Shown here: positions 26,001-40,800 of the stretch, piece by piece | Layout: each line of letters starts with the position of its first letter | How positions within the stretch are numbered: position 1 is the stretch's first letter | Assembly (NCBI GenBank): GCA_025642065.1 | Contig: JAODUP010000561.1 | Location: 431,959 to 495,958 of the forward strand | Direction of reading: 5' to 3' | Length of the DNA: 64,000 nucleotides | Source of the DNA: Paralvinella palmiformis | Lineage: Eukaryota; Annelida; Polychaeta; Terebellida; Alvinellidae | Notes under the pieces: generated by a model | What the model saw: only the letters and a program-made list of their open reading frames with translations | Told to the model about the DNA's origin: nothing | Database searches by the model: none | Translations under genes and position numbers: made by a program

Positions 26001-29000
26001 AGCCCCCAGACTATTAATAGTTGATTAATCAACAATTTGAATTTGACTATTTAATATCTGGTTGATCATGTCCACATTTTGACATAATTTATAATTTGTG
26101 TGAGCATATTTGTATTAGTCCTGAAAATGTTAAATGAAGGAGGACTAAATACTACATGGTATTTCTAAATAACTTGGTAACTTGGGTGTACAGAGACAAA
26201 TAAATCTATACTAACTGACTCACCCCAAAATAGAAATATAATAAACACTTCTTACTAAACTCAACAAAACATCTAGACAAATCAATATTAGCATTATGTT
26301 ACTTACATCTCTGATTTTATGAAGCTGTATGAAATTTTCCTTCATCCATTCAAGCTCTTCATGGAGAGTGGGGAATCTTCCTGATTCTGAGGTACTTTTC
26401 CATGTCTGAAAACCGAATATATTGAAAATTACCAATTACTTATCAACATCAGGCATCAGAGTGGCCTTTGAAAGAAATTGTGAAGAGCAAGATAGGAAGT
26501 CGCAGAGCAAAGTGAACCATATGAACTTATAGGGTGTGGAGGGAAAAATTGGGTTTTGTGCATTTTTAGGACAATCTGAAACTAATAGAGTGGGGAGAAA
26601 ACATGACTTTTGCAAGAGAATATTTTTTCAAACCATCAGTTTGACCCACTCCCCATCTTCAAAAACACTACTTTCAGCTCTGAAAAAATGCAATATCTGG
26701 TAGAAAACTCTCATCCCTGCGACATTTAGAAATGATGCTCTTTTAATGTCTCTTTTGTACACACGTCTAAACAAGCAGAGCTACCTGCAAAGGTAATGAG
26801 ATGAGGTGAAAAATGAACACACATTTCAGCCACGGCCAGACCTGGGAATTTGAATCCAGGTGATAGAAGACGGCTGCCAACCATGGCACTAGTTAGGCAA
26901 CAGACCCCCCCCCCATCAGTAGTTGGAAACTGACATCTAACAATCAGTGCTTAAAACATTTAAATACAGTGAAATGGTATATATGGCAACGTCATAATGT
27001 TTTGGATGGTACAGATATTAGACTCGCTTATTAATTAAAATGAAGATACATTCTCATAACAAAAATCTTTAAAGAAATTAGTTTACTGGGTAAAGAGCAG
27101 AATAGCTTAAAAGTTCACCAACTACTGAAGAGATCCATAATTCAAAATATTTCTGACAAATGAATCAAGTTTATATTAATAACCTATGCTTACTGTGTAA
27201 GCAAACAGATAAGCCAGACAGTCACTGAAGGAATTATCAGCCCAGTCCAATTTCTTCCTGTAAACAGTAAAAGGTTGAGTAGGTTAGATGATAAGTCACA
27301 AACAGATTAGCTCTCTAGGTATTAAAATATTAGAGGTATGATAATCTATCATCGCTTAATGAATTCATAAGTCTTCAAAAAAAAAAACATATCTATCTAG
27401 ACAACAAATGATAAACAGACACCTAGAAAATGGTAGAATAATTCAGATTTTTAATTAATTAAATTATTTATAGACTTCAGTATGGCACATAGTTATGTCT
27501 ATTATTCAAATACTGTATCAATCACATCAATGATGATGGTGGTGATGATGCTAATCACCATCATCATCAGAAAGCATTAAATTTGTATAAAACATAATAA
27601 TGAACAAATTGTGTGTCTATGTCACCAATGTGAATTGTAAATTTTAAATTAACGAAGACAGTACCAGATCACTTCTACCCATTTACAAGAGATAAAAATT
27701 AGCATAGCTCAAATTACTTTATACCACAAATACACAAGTGGTTTTACAGTCTATCTTTTCTCAGGAATGGAACATGGTCATTAAGAGACATGAAAATAAC
27801 CAAATATTAATAATAACTACAGCCAAATTGTGTGTGTGTGTGTGTCTGTGCACTCCCATCTGTGGTTAATTAATAACCTCAACATCTGTTCTATATAACT
27901 GACCTGTAGGCCTCTAGATGAGCTCTGAATGGTGTACTGAAGAAACACTTCATTGACAAGCTTGCACCTGAGGATAGAGTTAAAACAAAATCATATAATG
28001 CATGTGTATAATTCTCTCTGAGTGTATCCATTATTTAATTACAATACAGAGCGATCATTTACTATAGGTATTGGCCTCATCTGCAAAATATAACCAAGTG
28101 GTTACTGTGAAGAGAAATTGCAGCAAGATCGGATGAAACAACTCATGGATAAAGGTAATATTACATTCTATCCCTACATCTGGAGGACCACAATACAGTG
28201 TGCTACCAATCTGTGCTCAGAGATTACTGATATTTTTAACTCAATGCCCACCAAGAGCTAATTCACAGAAGACAAATCCTGAAATAATGAAATGCTCAGA
28301 TAAAAGCACAAAATTTCTCAGAGCACACTTTAAAAAGTAGTTGTTCAAAATATTTTAGCCATAGCTGCAAGGTTACCATATTAAATTAGAGTCTTCTGTA
28401 AACCAATGTTTTCATGGTGATGAGATGTCTGGGATATTCAGGAGTCTGCACAAACAAACAAGATATTTACTAAAGATGACATCGCATAAGGGAAAGCCAT
28501 CTATGAGTATTCTTTTATTCTATGTTTTCAGTGGTTTCCTATGTACGGTCTTCTTTTTCTGCATCACTTTATTGTAAATTAGTTTAACTCATTTCCCATG
28601 CTACATCAGTGATATATAAAGAACGATGAAATATTCTGCCTCTATTATATGGATGCTGTTTTCAAAATAAAAAAATTAGAGTGATCCTACTTCTACCCTT
28701 CCAATCCTATGGCTACAAGCAGCAGTCAAGAAGTCATCTGAACCATAGCGGCCTACACTAGTAGGAAACTTACTAATTATCATACAGGCCTCCAGCAATC
28801 CAAACACGTGTCCGAGAAGGATCAGTTTGCCAAGTCTTACATCTATTGGTAGTTCAGCCATGACATGGCCGAGAAATGTCAACTGTCCATCATGTGGGTT
28901 AAGCACCTCCATGTCCAGAGACGTCAGTGCTCCAATCTGATCACAAAAAGAAATCTTCTGCCGTAAGTAACCCGATCCAGCAACGTGCATCGTGAAAACA

Positions 29001-30850
29001 AGTTAGCAAAGCACTAGTCTGAATTACTGGCTAGAAGCCAATTATTAACAGACCATAATGCATTACTGTAATTCATATTATGCTGTCCTAACTTAATTCA
29101 GTTAACATTTAATTCCTTTTCTGACTTAATATCGCCAAACTATGTATATTTCATATCTGTTCTACTTTTTTTCAAGAAAGATCATGTATTTTGACTAGAG
29201 CTTTTCTGTCATCTAACATCTGAATCCACATTTTCAACTTGATTATAGAGGGAAATATTCTTGAATCATAATTTATAGTGTCATTGATCAAGGTAAATTG
29301 TTCACACAAACCTTTCAGAACAAATTCACTGATGGATTGACCAACTAACTGAGCTTAGTCACAATAAATTTAATGATTTATAAAAACATATGCATAACAG
29401 TGTAATAAAATGACCCAACACCTTTTGACATGAAAACATCGAATAAACTAGCCACACAGACACATGATGGCTTTTAACAAAAGCCTAAGCTCTCACCTCT
29501 TTAAGCTTGAGCACAGTCTGCTCTATGTCATCTAGAGCAGGTGGATCCAAGGCCAGACCTAGAATAGCTTTAGGCTCTCCAATGTCAAGCCTCTTGACGT
29601 TCAACACAACGAGGTCGAGTGGACACCTCTGGAATGATATATTATTTGTGTTATTTACATAAACACCACATGTACCAGTAATGATTATATAACCTGAGCT
29701 ATGCAGATTATTACACAGATGATGCAACAGACAGATTAATAATAAGCATGCAAACCTCCATCTCAGGTATGCTGAACTTAGACAACTGCATGAAGAAATC
29801 TTTAGTCACGAGATGATATGCACGTCCATCAGAAACACGACCAGCTCGACCTGTAAAACAGAGGTTAACAATAGATATCAAGATGATTTTATTTATTGAT
29901 ACTTACATTAGGTCCATTATCAGGGTACCCACAGGATTTCAAAAATCAAATTCCCTGTATTTTCCCTATCTTATTTAAGAAATTTTCCTGTGTATGGTGT
30001 GCAAAAATTGCATGTTGAATGAACTTTGTTTAGTAATGTGTCCTCCATCCACTCCTAATGCTATAGATGTGAAATGAAGGCATAAATATTACGTGTTTTC
30101 CCAAATAAAAAATTCCCTGCTGTTTTCCATGCACAGAAAAATTTCACTGTGCTGCGGGTACCCTGATTATTTAACCATTTGTCATTAACATTTTAATGCA
30201 AGCAATGATTGACATAACTCATAAACTAAGATACAGCAACGTTACATGTTTTAAGGCTGATTTAAAACTTTTGCACTGCTTGGCACAATTCTTTTACATC
30301 CAAGTTCTTTTTAATATGACGATGCTCTATCCAGACTCAGTGTTATTTATTTTATTAATCTGGCTAACTAAAGTTAATCAATCTCTGAATATTTCCTTGG
30401 CTGTGATACTGACAAAAATTAGCCTCTCCAAATACAGTATCAAGTCACATGTTTAGCTTCTGACAACATGCACACATTTCCTACATCTCAAAAGCAAACG
30501 ACGAATGATTGCTATTAAGTTCCATTTATGATAAACAACCGACCTCGTCTCTGTATGCAGTTAGCCTTTGATGCCCATTGCAGCTGTAAGCTAGTGTAGG
30601 ATGTCTCTGGATCGCACATGAGGACCTTCGTCAGACAGAAGTCAATCACTGGAACAAGTAATAACAGCATAAGCTTGGTGAAATCACTAAACTGCTACAG
30701 CTCGTACATTTTAACATTAGCAAGACAGAAAGTGCTATCCATTATATCTCTAGTATTAATTAGGTGATAACATACCATATTTAATATCAGGCACTGTAAT
30801 TGAACTCTCTGCTATGTTTGTAGACATGATAACCTGTTTAAAAAAAGAAT

Positions 30851-30884
<34 letters not shown>

Positions 30885-31643
30885 CAAGAACCATAATGAA
30901 ACTTAAATTGAGATTAACATGATTTTGTTTCCAGCAATTAACAAGTCAAATAAAATGCAATAAAAAACCAGATACATTAGTTTAACCTTGTTTAAATCCA
31001 AAGAAGAGGGCTCATTAAAAGGCCAGGGTATTCCAAGGGTATTATTTGCCAATTTGGTAAGTTTTCTCTGGTAAAAATATATTTTATCTGGGCCAAACGA
31101 TGCCAAAAAACAGTAAATGGTGTATCAAAACAATAGTGGAGATTCTTATGGCTGAAGGTTAATTGATGAGATACAGATATGAAATAATTTATTAAGGGTT
31201 TTCCGTAGTAATTATAAAATTTGATGGGCTTTCCATGGCATATTCAACCAAATAGAATTCAGGGAGCCCTATGAACCAAATAAAATGCAATCTATTCATA
31301 CCTGATTAACACTATTTAAATCTACATTTAAAAGAGATAAGTTAATTAAGTTTGTGAACCCTGAAACTACATTAATCCTATCTATACAGCACCTTTCTTA
31401 CTCCAGGCTCTGGCTTCCTAAACACTCTGTTCTGTTCCTCTCCTGTGATAGAAGAATGTAACGGCAACAATAACAACCTGGAAAACCAGTTAGTAAAATA
31501 TTGTATATTACAGGAAAGATACAAGATGTAATATGAAGAAGAACAATATCTAAATTACCTCTTGTAATTAGTTAAAAAACATCAAACACCAGACAAAGTA
31601 AAACGTAACACACAAACACATACTTATCATCCCTCTATCAAAT

Positions 31644-31686
<43 letters not shown>

Positions 31687-31821
31687 GTAACACTGAAATT
31701 ATTGATTACATTAAATAAAATGTGAAAATAATAGTACAGACATTGTCACTTACTTGTACTTGGTTTTGATCTCTTGTAATTTCTCATCCATCTCATTAAT
31801 TTCACCCAAACCTAGAAAACA

Positions 31822-31878
<57 letters not shown>

Positions 31879-34800
31879 AGAGAGGAGGCAATACATTGTG
31901 GATTGTCTAATCGTTATTGTAAAACTAAGATTAAAATCAAAATAGAACAACAGTTTGGAAACATGATGTAAACAGATCTGTTAATAATAAACCACAACAA
32001 TGCCAAATGTAAACAAGTATGAATAATCAGAACATTTCATAATGATCACCCTAAATACAAAGCACATAATACTGAGCTATGATTAACTGCCTGGTGGAGA
32101 TGAATGGTGGTATGTTAGTGAAATTGTATTATTATATACTTCTCAGTGAGCTGTACTACTGAAGGATGGCAGAGTTCAGTCAAGAAAAATATTGTATAAC
32201 AGGTCATAATATAACAAGACTGTAAGGTCAAAGTACAAAAAGCATCTACTTTATTGATGAACAATCACTGGATAAGGATTTATAATAATAAATAGAATAA
32301 TAAATAGAATAATAATAATAACAATAATACTAATAACAACAAAATTGTTACCTGGTAGAAAGATAAGAACTGATCCTCGTTTAGTTGGTACACCTGATGC
32401 TGCTGTCTGCTTTGATCTGGATTAACATAATGTTTCAGAAATTAGTTTATTAATGTTACGAGATACTTAATCCATAGGAAAAGACACTGTACTTGCTATC
32501 GTCTTAGGCAAGTACCTTGTTACACAGAAACTGGATCATTTCTATTTAGCACACTATTGGTCTCACACTCTACACACTGTTAACATGTTGGACAAAGATA
32601 ACTCTCAAGCCTGATGTATGATAGAACCCAGCGAAGACATGTATCACTCAGGTTACTTTTATCTTACAGAAATTATGATAAATATCAAATTCATACAAGA
32701 ACACTTCTACAGATGATGATGATTGATGTTTTATTGCCACTTTTGTGCATATGGTAGGCTAAATGGGCTGAGCGACCTCCAAAGGTAATGAGGCGAAGTC
32801 AAAGATGAAACAACCTTCAGATATGCCCATGGCGAGATTTGAACATGGGTGGTAGTGATCTGTGGTCCAACATGCTACCGCTAGACCATGGATGCGCCCC
32901 ATCCAGTTCCTACAGAACGTCAACTAGTAATGATGGAGCTAGCTAAAGAAATAAGTTTAGGAGGGAGTTGTTAATAAGAGGGCAGCAGTATGGTTAACCA
33001 GCAACTGCTCTATATCTGAGTGAGTGAGTTTTTGACTGCACTTATTGACATATAATAATAATAATATTGGCAGTTATTTTAAGTGGTTAAGCTACCTCAA
33101 ATGAGGGAGAAACACATGGTCTGTTATTTACTGCTTCAGCAGAATTTACAGTAGATGACATATATGGTGGAGAAAACTTTGACAGTTGCCTGGTTGGATG
33201 AAAAACTCCCCCTACTATAGTGCTATGGCCAGGATTCGAAACTCCGACCTCCAGCACAGCATGACCATGAGAATGTCCTATGCTCTTATCCACTAGACCA
33301 TAGGCTATGGATGGCAAAACTCCCTAGGGGCATGAGACAATCAGATGAAAATTGTCTGAGTGAGTGACGGTTGGCTATAAATGTACATATAGATGAGGAA
33401 ACTGCTTAGAGAAACGAGATGATTTGATGAAAAATCTCAGACTGAAGAAAAGCCAGAAATTTAAACTAGACATGTAGGCCTGCAGGATAGTGTGCTGTGG
33501 GTTACACCCTCATATGCCCACGTCTGAGATTTCCAAGCAACAGACATGACTCTGGCACACATCAATATTAAGAGAACCTGGCATCACATCACAGGGTATT
33601 GAATAATGACCCATTTCAACAAAAACATAAGTTATATATCACATGAAAATAAATGACATGATGTGGAGATCTGTGATTAATTTAGGCTATGTTCAATATC
33701 AGTGAGATGTATGCCATGATAATAATATGTTCAATATTAGTTAAACGTATGCCATGACTATGGAATATCTGTGACCAATGACTCTCACACCAATTACTTC
33801 CAATCACACTGATATAGGTTCACCTAAAGAAACAATAATAATTGAACTATGTCCTTTTTTAATTCAGCTGAATGAATTATCACACAAAATGTATTTTAAT
33901 GTCATTCACAAACTAGGTTTTAAGTATCCCTAGAGTGCTGCATACCACCAAACAGGACAGCTTACCCATAATTCTGGATCTCCATGTTGTCAAACTGTTG
34001 AATGAGTAGTTTTACGATTTCGTACAACTGTGGTTCTACTGTAGGTTCATTAATGTCTAAAACGGGTAGCTGGCGGAAAAATAACACGTTATATATAACA
34101 ATATCCCAAGAATTGTATATATAAAGCAATCGAGAAGTTATATAACTGAGACCATGAATGATTTGGTTATATGACAAGGTAAAATAAAAAACTAACTTTT
34201 CCCAGCGACTGTAATGACTCTAGGTAGAACTGTTGAACAGTAAAGGCTCGACCCTTTATATCCAGTATGGGAGCTGCCTGTAGTTCTCCGTGTATTAGCA
34301 CACCGAAGTATCTGGCAAACCTGTTAGATTCAATTGTTGCCGACATAAGAATGATCTGAAATGATCAACATCAATCGAAACTAATTATCGGTAATAAGAT
34401 ATTACAGATCTTTCCTAAAATATTGTCAATGACTGTAAAATTGCATTGTTGTTGGATTATTATCATTACAACACTATGGCGCTTCATCACCAAACGTCAC
34501 ACCAAAGTAAGTCTTTATGGATATCAACTGTTATCTTAATCGTAAAAACAAAAGCCCAATCAGCATCAGGACGCATTTAAATATTTTAACTGAAATGAGC
34601 TAATTTCCTGCTTTAATCATCAGCAATTTATAACATACTAACCGTATAATACCATAATGATTACTATACTTATATTGGCTGAATATATTTTCTTACCTTG
34701 ACATATCGTGAGTTAGAACGTTGTAGCTTTTTCACAACCAGCAGAGCAAAGTCCATGTCTTGATCTCTTTCATGGACCTTTATTTGAAAAATGGCAGTGT

Positions 34801-37800
34801 TTAGGAAACTGATAAGCAAAGAATTGATAAGCATATATAATCAGTTGATAAGCAGGTAAAATAAATTATTTGCATATTCCTAGTATAACGGGCTCACATA
34901 TTTATAAACAAATACTTTCACTCGACATAATTATCCGCTGATAAATGCCTAAACATGTGAATAATATAAAGCAACAGATAGTATTTAGCATACCACGAAC
35001 ACAAACACGTTCCAGTGAATTGGCTTATTGCTCAACAAAATAATTAGTAACACACAAAAAATAAAAATTCATTATTCTCGGTTACTGTAAATCTTAACAA
35101 CAGAAATACCACAATATATACCTCATCCAATATGACATGGGTATAGTTGTTCATGTGTTTCTGTGATATCAGTTTTTGCAGCAACACGCCTGTTGTACAG
35201 TACACAAGACGGGTGTCCTGTGAACTCTGCTTGTCCATGCCAACCTGAAACAGAAACAATGCCCTTCTAAGAATCATTTCAAAACATCAACTGACCCTTC
35301 ATCTGATGCCAGAAGCTGGTAGAATATTGTGACTAAGATGGCAGTCAAGTGGTTCAGCATTATCATCATTTTTCAACCAAATCCAAAATATTACAAATAA
35401 ATCAAGATCAATAATAATAACTAGTTAGTGAGTGCCGTCAGGAAACACCCAACAAACACTCGTAAATGAGTGGTCTGTTTAGCTTTAGGGGAGATCAAGG
35501 GATAATTCCTTAGGGAAACATCCCACAAAAACAGGTACTTTAAGTTAATCTGGATTACAACACAATCAGTTGTTTGTGAGCACATTAGAGAGCATGTAAC
35601 TCAATGTTTTTCTACAGATTTCCTACTGTTGACACACAGACCTACATATGCATCATACACATTTTTCATTTTTGCATGACGGCTGTGATTGTTTTAATAT
35701 TTCCGGCTAAATTAACAATTTTGTGACGAAATTGTTTTTAACCATCATCTCTAAACACCAACCTGATAGCCACAGACATGTCCCAGTGTCCAGTTCCTTT
35801 TGCTACAGATGTGTCGCGAGATGCTCATGGCAGCAATACGACGTGGCTGGGTCACAATAATATTACAGTATTTATTCATCTTTGCATAATGATCCAGGAT
35901 GTACTGTGGGACCTGTGTCGTCTTACCACTTCCTGTCTCTCCCTGGATCACTGTCACTTGATTACTTTCTATTGTGTTTATCACCTGCAAACATTAAAAG
36001 ATCCATGATGATGACATATTTATACAATCATGGTTGGCAGGCCTTTTACACAGATGCTAACACCATTAATTAATGTTTATTAACGTTGTGTAAAAAAAAT
36101 TTACATTGACTTATAAAAAAAACTCAATTTAAAAAAAACAACAGCTATAAAATAGTACTATGATAACAATATCTGCATAACTGTAATACATAAACAGCAG
36201 TTGAGTTAACAGACTAATCTACATTATGATAACCCAATACCCAGTCTAGTTGACCCTCACTGATGAACACATAGTTGCCTACATGGTCCATCCCTCGTAC
36301 AAAAGTGTAAATCTTACTGCAAAGCAATTAGACAATGAATGGATAACTATGAAAGACCCAAGTTTCATTGCCTCACTGATAAATTGACAGACACAAGCAT
36401 CACCTTTTCCATGTACGTTTTTCGCCAATGTTGCTACCAAGCTCTCACCGATTAATTGGTGGATGGCCCTCAGATTCTATGGAGTGCCTATTGACTTTTT
36501 AGGATTAGCTGTCAATCAGCTATCATGCCCAACTTCATCAGCATCAATTGAGTGAATATTTTCCAATTTTGGAAATATTCACACTAATAAAATGTGTTTG
36601 AAACTCTTGAGTAAAGATGCTATTGCAGAATTGTAATTAATGACATATACCAGGACTAATACAATTTGCTTATAATGAATGACGTTTTTTAAAATAATTT
36701 TGACATTTTTACAGTATTTTATGGTTATCAAATGTGTTTACAATGTAATGTAAAAATTAGGTTTTTTACAGTAAAAAACTCAACCCTGTATACAATCATG
36801 TAAATGTTGCTTGATTAAGATGGTATTATTTGACTGATTGCTTCGTTTAGCCATAGCACTGGTCACACCTGGGATATACACGGCTGAGAGATGACTCCTT
36901 AGTGAAACATCCCACAATAAGGGCAGGAGTTGAATTTGAAGCCACAACCTAGAGATCTGCAGTACAATGTTCTAACTACTGTGCCACTGGAGTGTCCTAC
37001 ACAGTACTATTTGAAGAAAGGCTACAATTTGAAATTATCCAGATTGCTTCGTTACACGGTTCATACAATAAAAACAAAATGTACATTATTTCACCATGCT
37101 GTATCCACAACTAGACAACCAAATGTAAACAAGCAGCATCCCACTTTAATTTAAATAAGATCCATGTGCATTTCTGACCTAAACACAAAATAGGTAAATT
37201 CCTAGACTTGTATATTTATCTTACACAGATATGATTAGTTGAAAAGGTATGATGAATTTGTGGGAAAAATCTTGTTTTATCAATGTCTTAACATCATGAA
37301 ACAAAAATATGATATACATAATTTATCCGCAAAAACCCTAAAAAGTTAACACGTGGACACATTCTATTATACTTGCCTCTTGTCGACTTTTATAGATGGC
37401 CAAGTTTTCATCGTACTCGACACGGAAATTGTAATTAACATACACACGATTGGCCTCTTCCTCGGTGACACTATCTGGCATTTGAGTGATCCTCGCTGCC
37501 TCTGGATCAATTGACATCGACATGGCATCTAAATCTATTGGTTCTGTTCTACCATCGTCCAAAATCAATCTCTGTAAAATATGAATGATTAACTAGACAG
37601 AGAAACAAAAGCACGACGTGTCAAATTTAAACTGGATGCATAATTGAAAGAGAACGAGACAAACAATTCTTTAATGGCCATAAGTGAAGCATCGTTAGGT
37701 CCAATAATATGCCGTATCTATTCAAATATCCTTCCTAGTGTGGAATTTGAAAAACACAGAGTTCTTCCCATATCAGTCATAGTCTCACAAACCTGATACC

Positions 37801-40800
37801 ATTCAATCGTGACATGCAAAGGTAAATATATCACAATAAAAGAACTGTCTCAGTTGAGAAGACAGATATCACAAAGATAAAGGCATAACAATAATAATAT
37901 ATATTTAATAAACAGCCATTACTAGGACCAATCCTCAATGTCTTCTAACATTTACCGGAGGTAGACAAACATTACAAAGCAACTCATTTTATTCGTGACC
38001 TTACCTCATGAAAGTTGGATTTCAAAGCTTCTTCTTCCAACTTTTGGTAGTGTTTAGCATATCCTTGTTGATCTACATTCCTATCACGGGCATATCTTAA
38101 AATGGAAAGTCGCATCTTATAAACAAATGCAGAAACATAATAAAAAACCTCTTACATACCAATAAATTTGCTATTTTGTACCTTCCCCGATAGTGTCCTC
38201 TATTATCGTAGCAGGACATATAACATAATATGCGGTCTGTATGTACGCTGATGCCATATATTAGTAAGGTGTGTTATGTTGTTGTCATCCTTAATCATTT
38301 AATGAGCATTGGGAACATTGGCCAGATTCAACTAATTCTATCACCAGAGGCACCAGAAAGGTAATCAATACATGCAGCACATCAAAGACTAACCATTCTT
38401 ATTCACCGTTAGCTGTCCTTAACTGTAAGTTGTTCAACCAACAGGGGTACTTCTGTGGTCGAGTTGGTAGCGTATTACACCACAGATCACTACCACCTGA
38501 GTTCGAATCTTGGTGTGGACATACCTGAAATGGTGTTTCATCTTTGTTTTTTCATTACATCTGGGGGTCGCTTGACCCATTTAGCCTACCATGTGCACAA
38601 AAGTGGCCATAAAACATCAATCAATGTTCAACCAACATCGATACACTATAGCATTAGCAAGTACAAAATGTACCAGCTAGACTCATTATCAGCAGGTGCT
38701 TTAAGGGGGCTAGGACATATAACTGAGTGGTGACTCCCTGGAATAGCATCCCAGAGATGCAAATAATATTACAATTTTTAACCATGACCTAGATGTTTGC
38801 AGCTAGTGTGTTATAGGGATGCCCCTGCTAGGCTCTTCATAAGAACAAAAACATACAATCATGTTATGCTAATCATTAAGGAACTTCATTGGCCCCTGGT
38901 CAAAACTGACCTCGTCACATATCATACTAAAAAAAATTACTATACACAGAAATGCAGATGTCTAATTAAGTCAACTGGTGAAACATTTTGAACCATCTGG
39001 CATCTTAAGTACTGACTATCATCTAATAAACATCTACTTCTACCGAAACCTCATCTAAACATTATGGTGACAAACATTTTCAGTCAAGGCTCCACATCTA
39101 TTGAACAGTATGTGAGAACAGTGAAAAATATAAACATTCTAAAGCTAATAATAACAGATTTTCAGTACATGCACGTTGATTGTCATCTATGATTTTTCTT
39201 CAACTTAATTGGTTTGTGCCAACTTGTTGACCAATCTTCAATGTCTTCTATAAGGTGGTTATTAATGCTGAACACACCTCACCTGGAGCACACGTCTAAG
39301 AGGCAGGCAAGGATTAATTATAATCAATTATATGATCTCCAATATTTATAATCATCATTTCCAGACGCAATTATATTCATATTCGATTATATTGCAGATT
39401 ACAAAATATTTAAAATGTTATCTCGTAAAATAGCATCAATATTATTAAGACAGACTTGAGAAAGAAATATTATGCAATTTTATTCCCACCTCTACCCAGG
39501 GCGACATACATGGTCTAATAACTATTACTACACTCGATAATAATTGAGTAAATATTCATCATAATGTAAAACAACAGAGCCTCAAATATGCAATAACAAG
39601 CTCATCACTAATAATAATAACATCATTCCAGAGTTGGGACTGATGTACTCCTGTACTCGGGTACACATTTGAAGTACTCGGATGTACTCATGACAGGAAG
39701 TACTCTTAACATTGGACTATTGTCAGAAAATATTCGTACTTTCATCATAAACAGAATATTGTTTTAAATCTATTTCCATTTGCCCCCCCAAAATGAATTA
39801 ATAATCAAGTCCATAGAAATAGGTCAGGTGTCATTTTAAATTGTGAATTAGGTCACTCTGATTTTAAAAATAAAGCAAGAATGTTATGCCATGTATTAGC
39901 TTTAATGTGAACCACTATTGTGATTATTATGCACACAGTTATGACATAATTATTATGCAATTTCTGGCTACCTGAATGCTAGTGACTGCCATATCTATAC
40001 ATCATTTCACTTTGTCTGTGCTATATGCCTAATTGCCACAATAATGGTGTCCAATAAGCAATATAGACATTGGCTTATCATGGGGTAAACTATGTTCCTT
40101 GAAGGTCACCTGGAATTGCACTTGAAATATATATTGTATTCTTGCAGATCATCTGACCATATTGTACTGGGATCATAGATAGTGTTTGAAATCTGGTACA
40201 AGTAGATGCAGGTTGTTTTCGTGTGGTTTGATTAGATACGTGGATCATTTCTAGTGCTCTACCACCTATGTATATTTGAGCTGCTCTAGCCGAGATGAAT
40301 GACTACCTAAGTCAGCCATGCACAGACCGAAGTAGTGATCCGCTTCAATACTGGAATGGCCAGTAATTGAACCTTCCTTCGGTGGCCAACATTGGAGCTG
40401 ATTATCTCAGTGTCCCTCCCTCTTCTGCCCCAATAGAGAGGTCATTCAGTGTTGGGTGCAGAGTATTCCATCCTGATTTCAGCGTGTTAGCAGTCATCTA
40501 CACTCAGTCTACACTCTAGTATTCCAGATCTATATCAGTATATGCAAACAAACATCATTTTGATCTAAACTCATGCAGCCATGGGGAGTGAAAATAGAAT
40601 GGCAATAAGTTGATAATAATGATTAACAGCTTTATAACAAAAATCAATAGCTATATGTAGAATTATCTGATTTTTGTAATTATGGATAAATGTTGTTGGA
40701 CTCAGTTACTGAGTCAGTAGCTTGTTTCACGACATTCAATTTCAAGGCAGCGTCGGTAACAAGACATTCATTTGGTGTCATAGACATCCATCTTGTCTTC

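Noticed and set aside
33087..33317. 76-codon minus-strand open frame
   Set aside because: It coincides with a tRNA-derived SINE whose A and B boxes are visible, so the frame is incidental.
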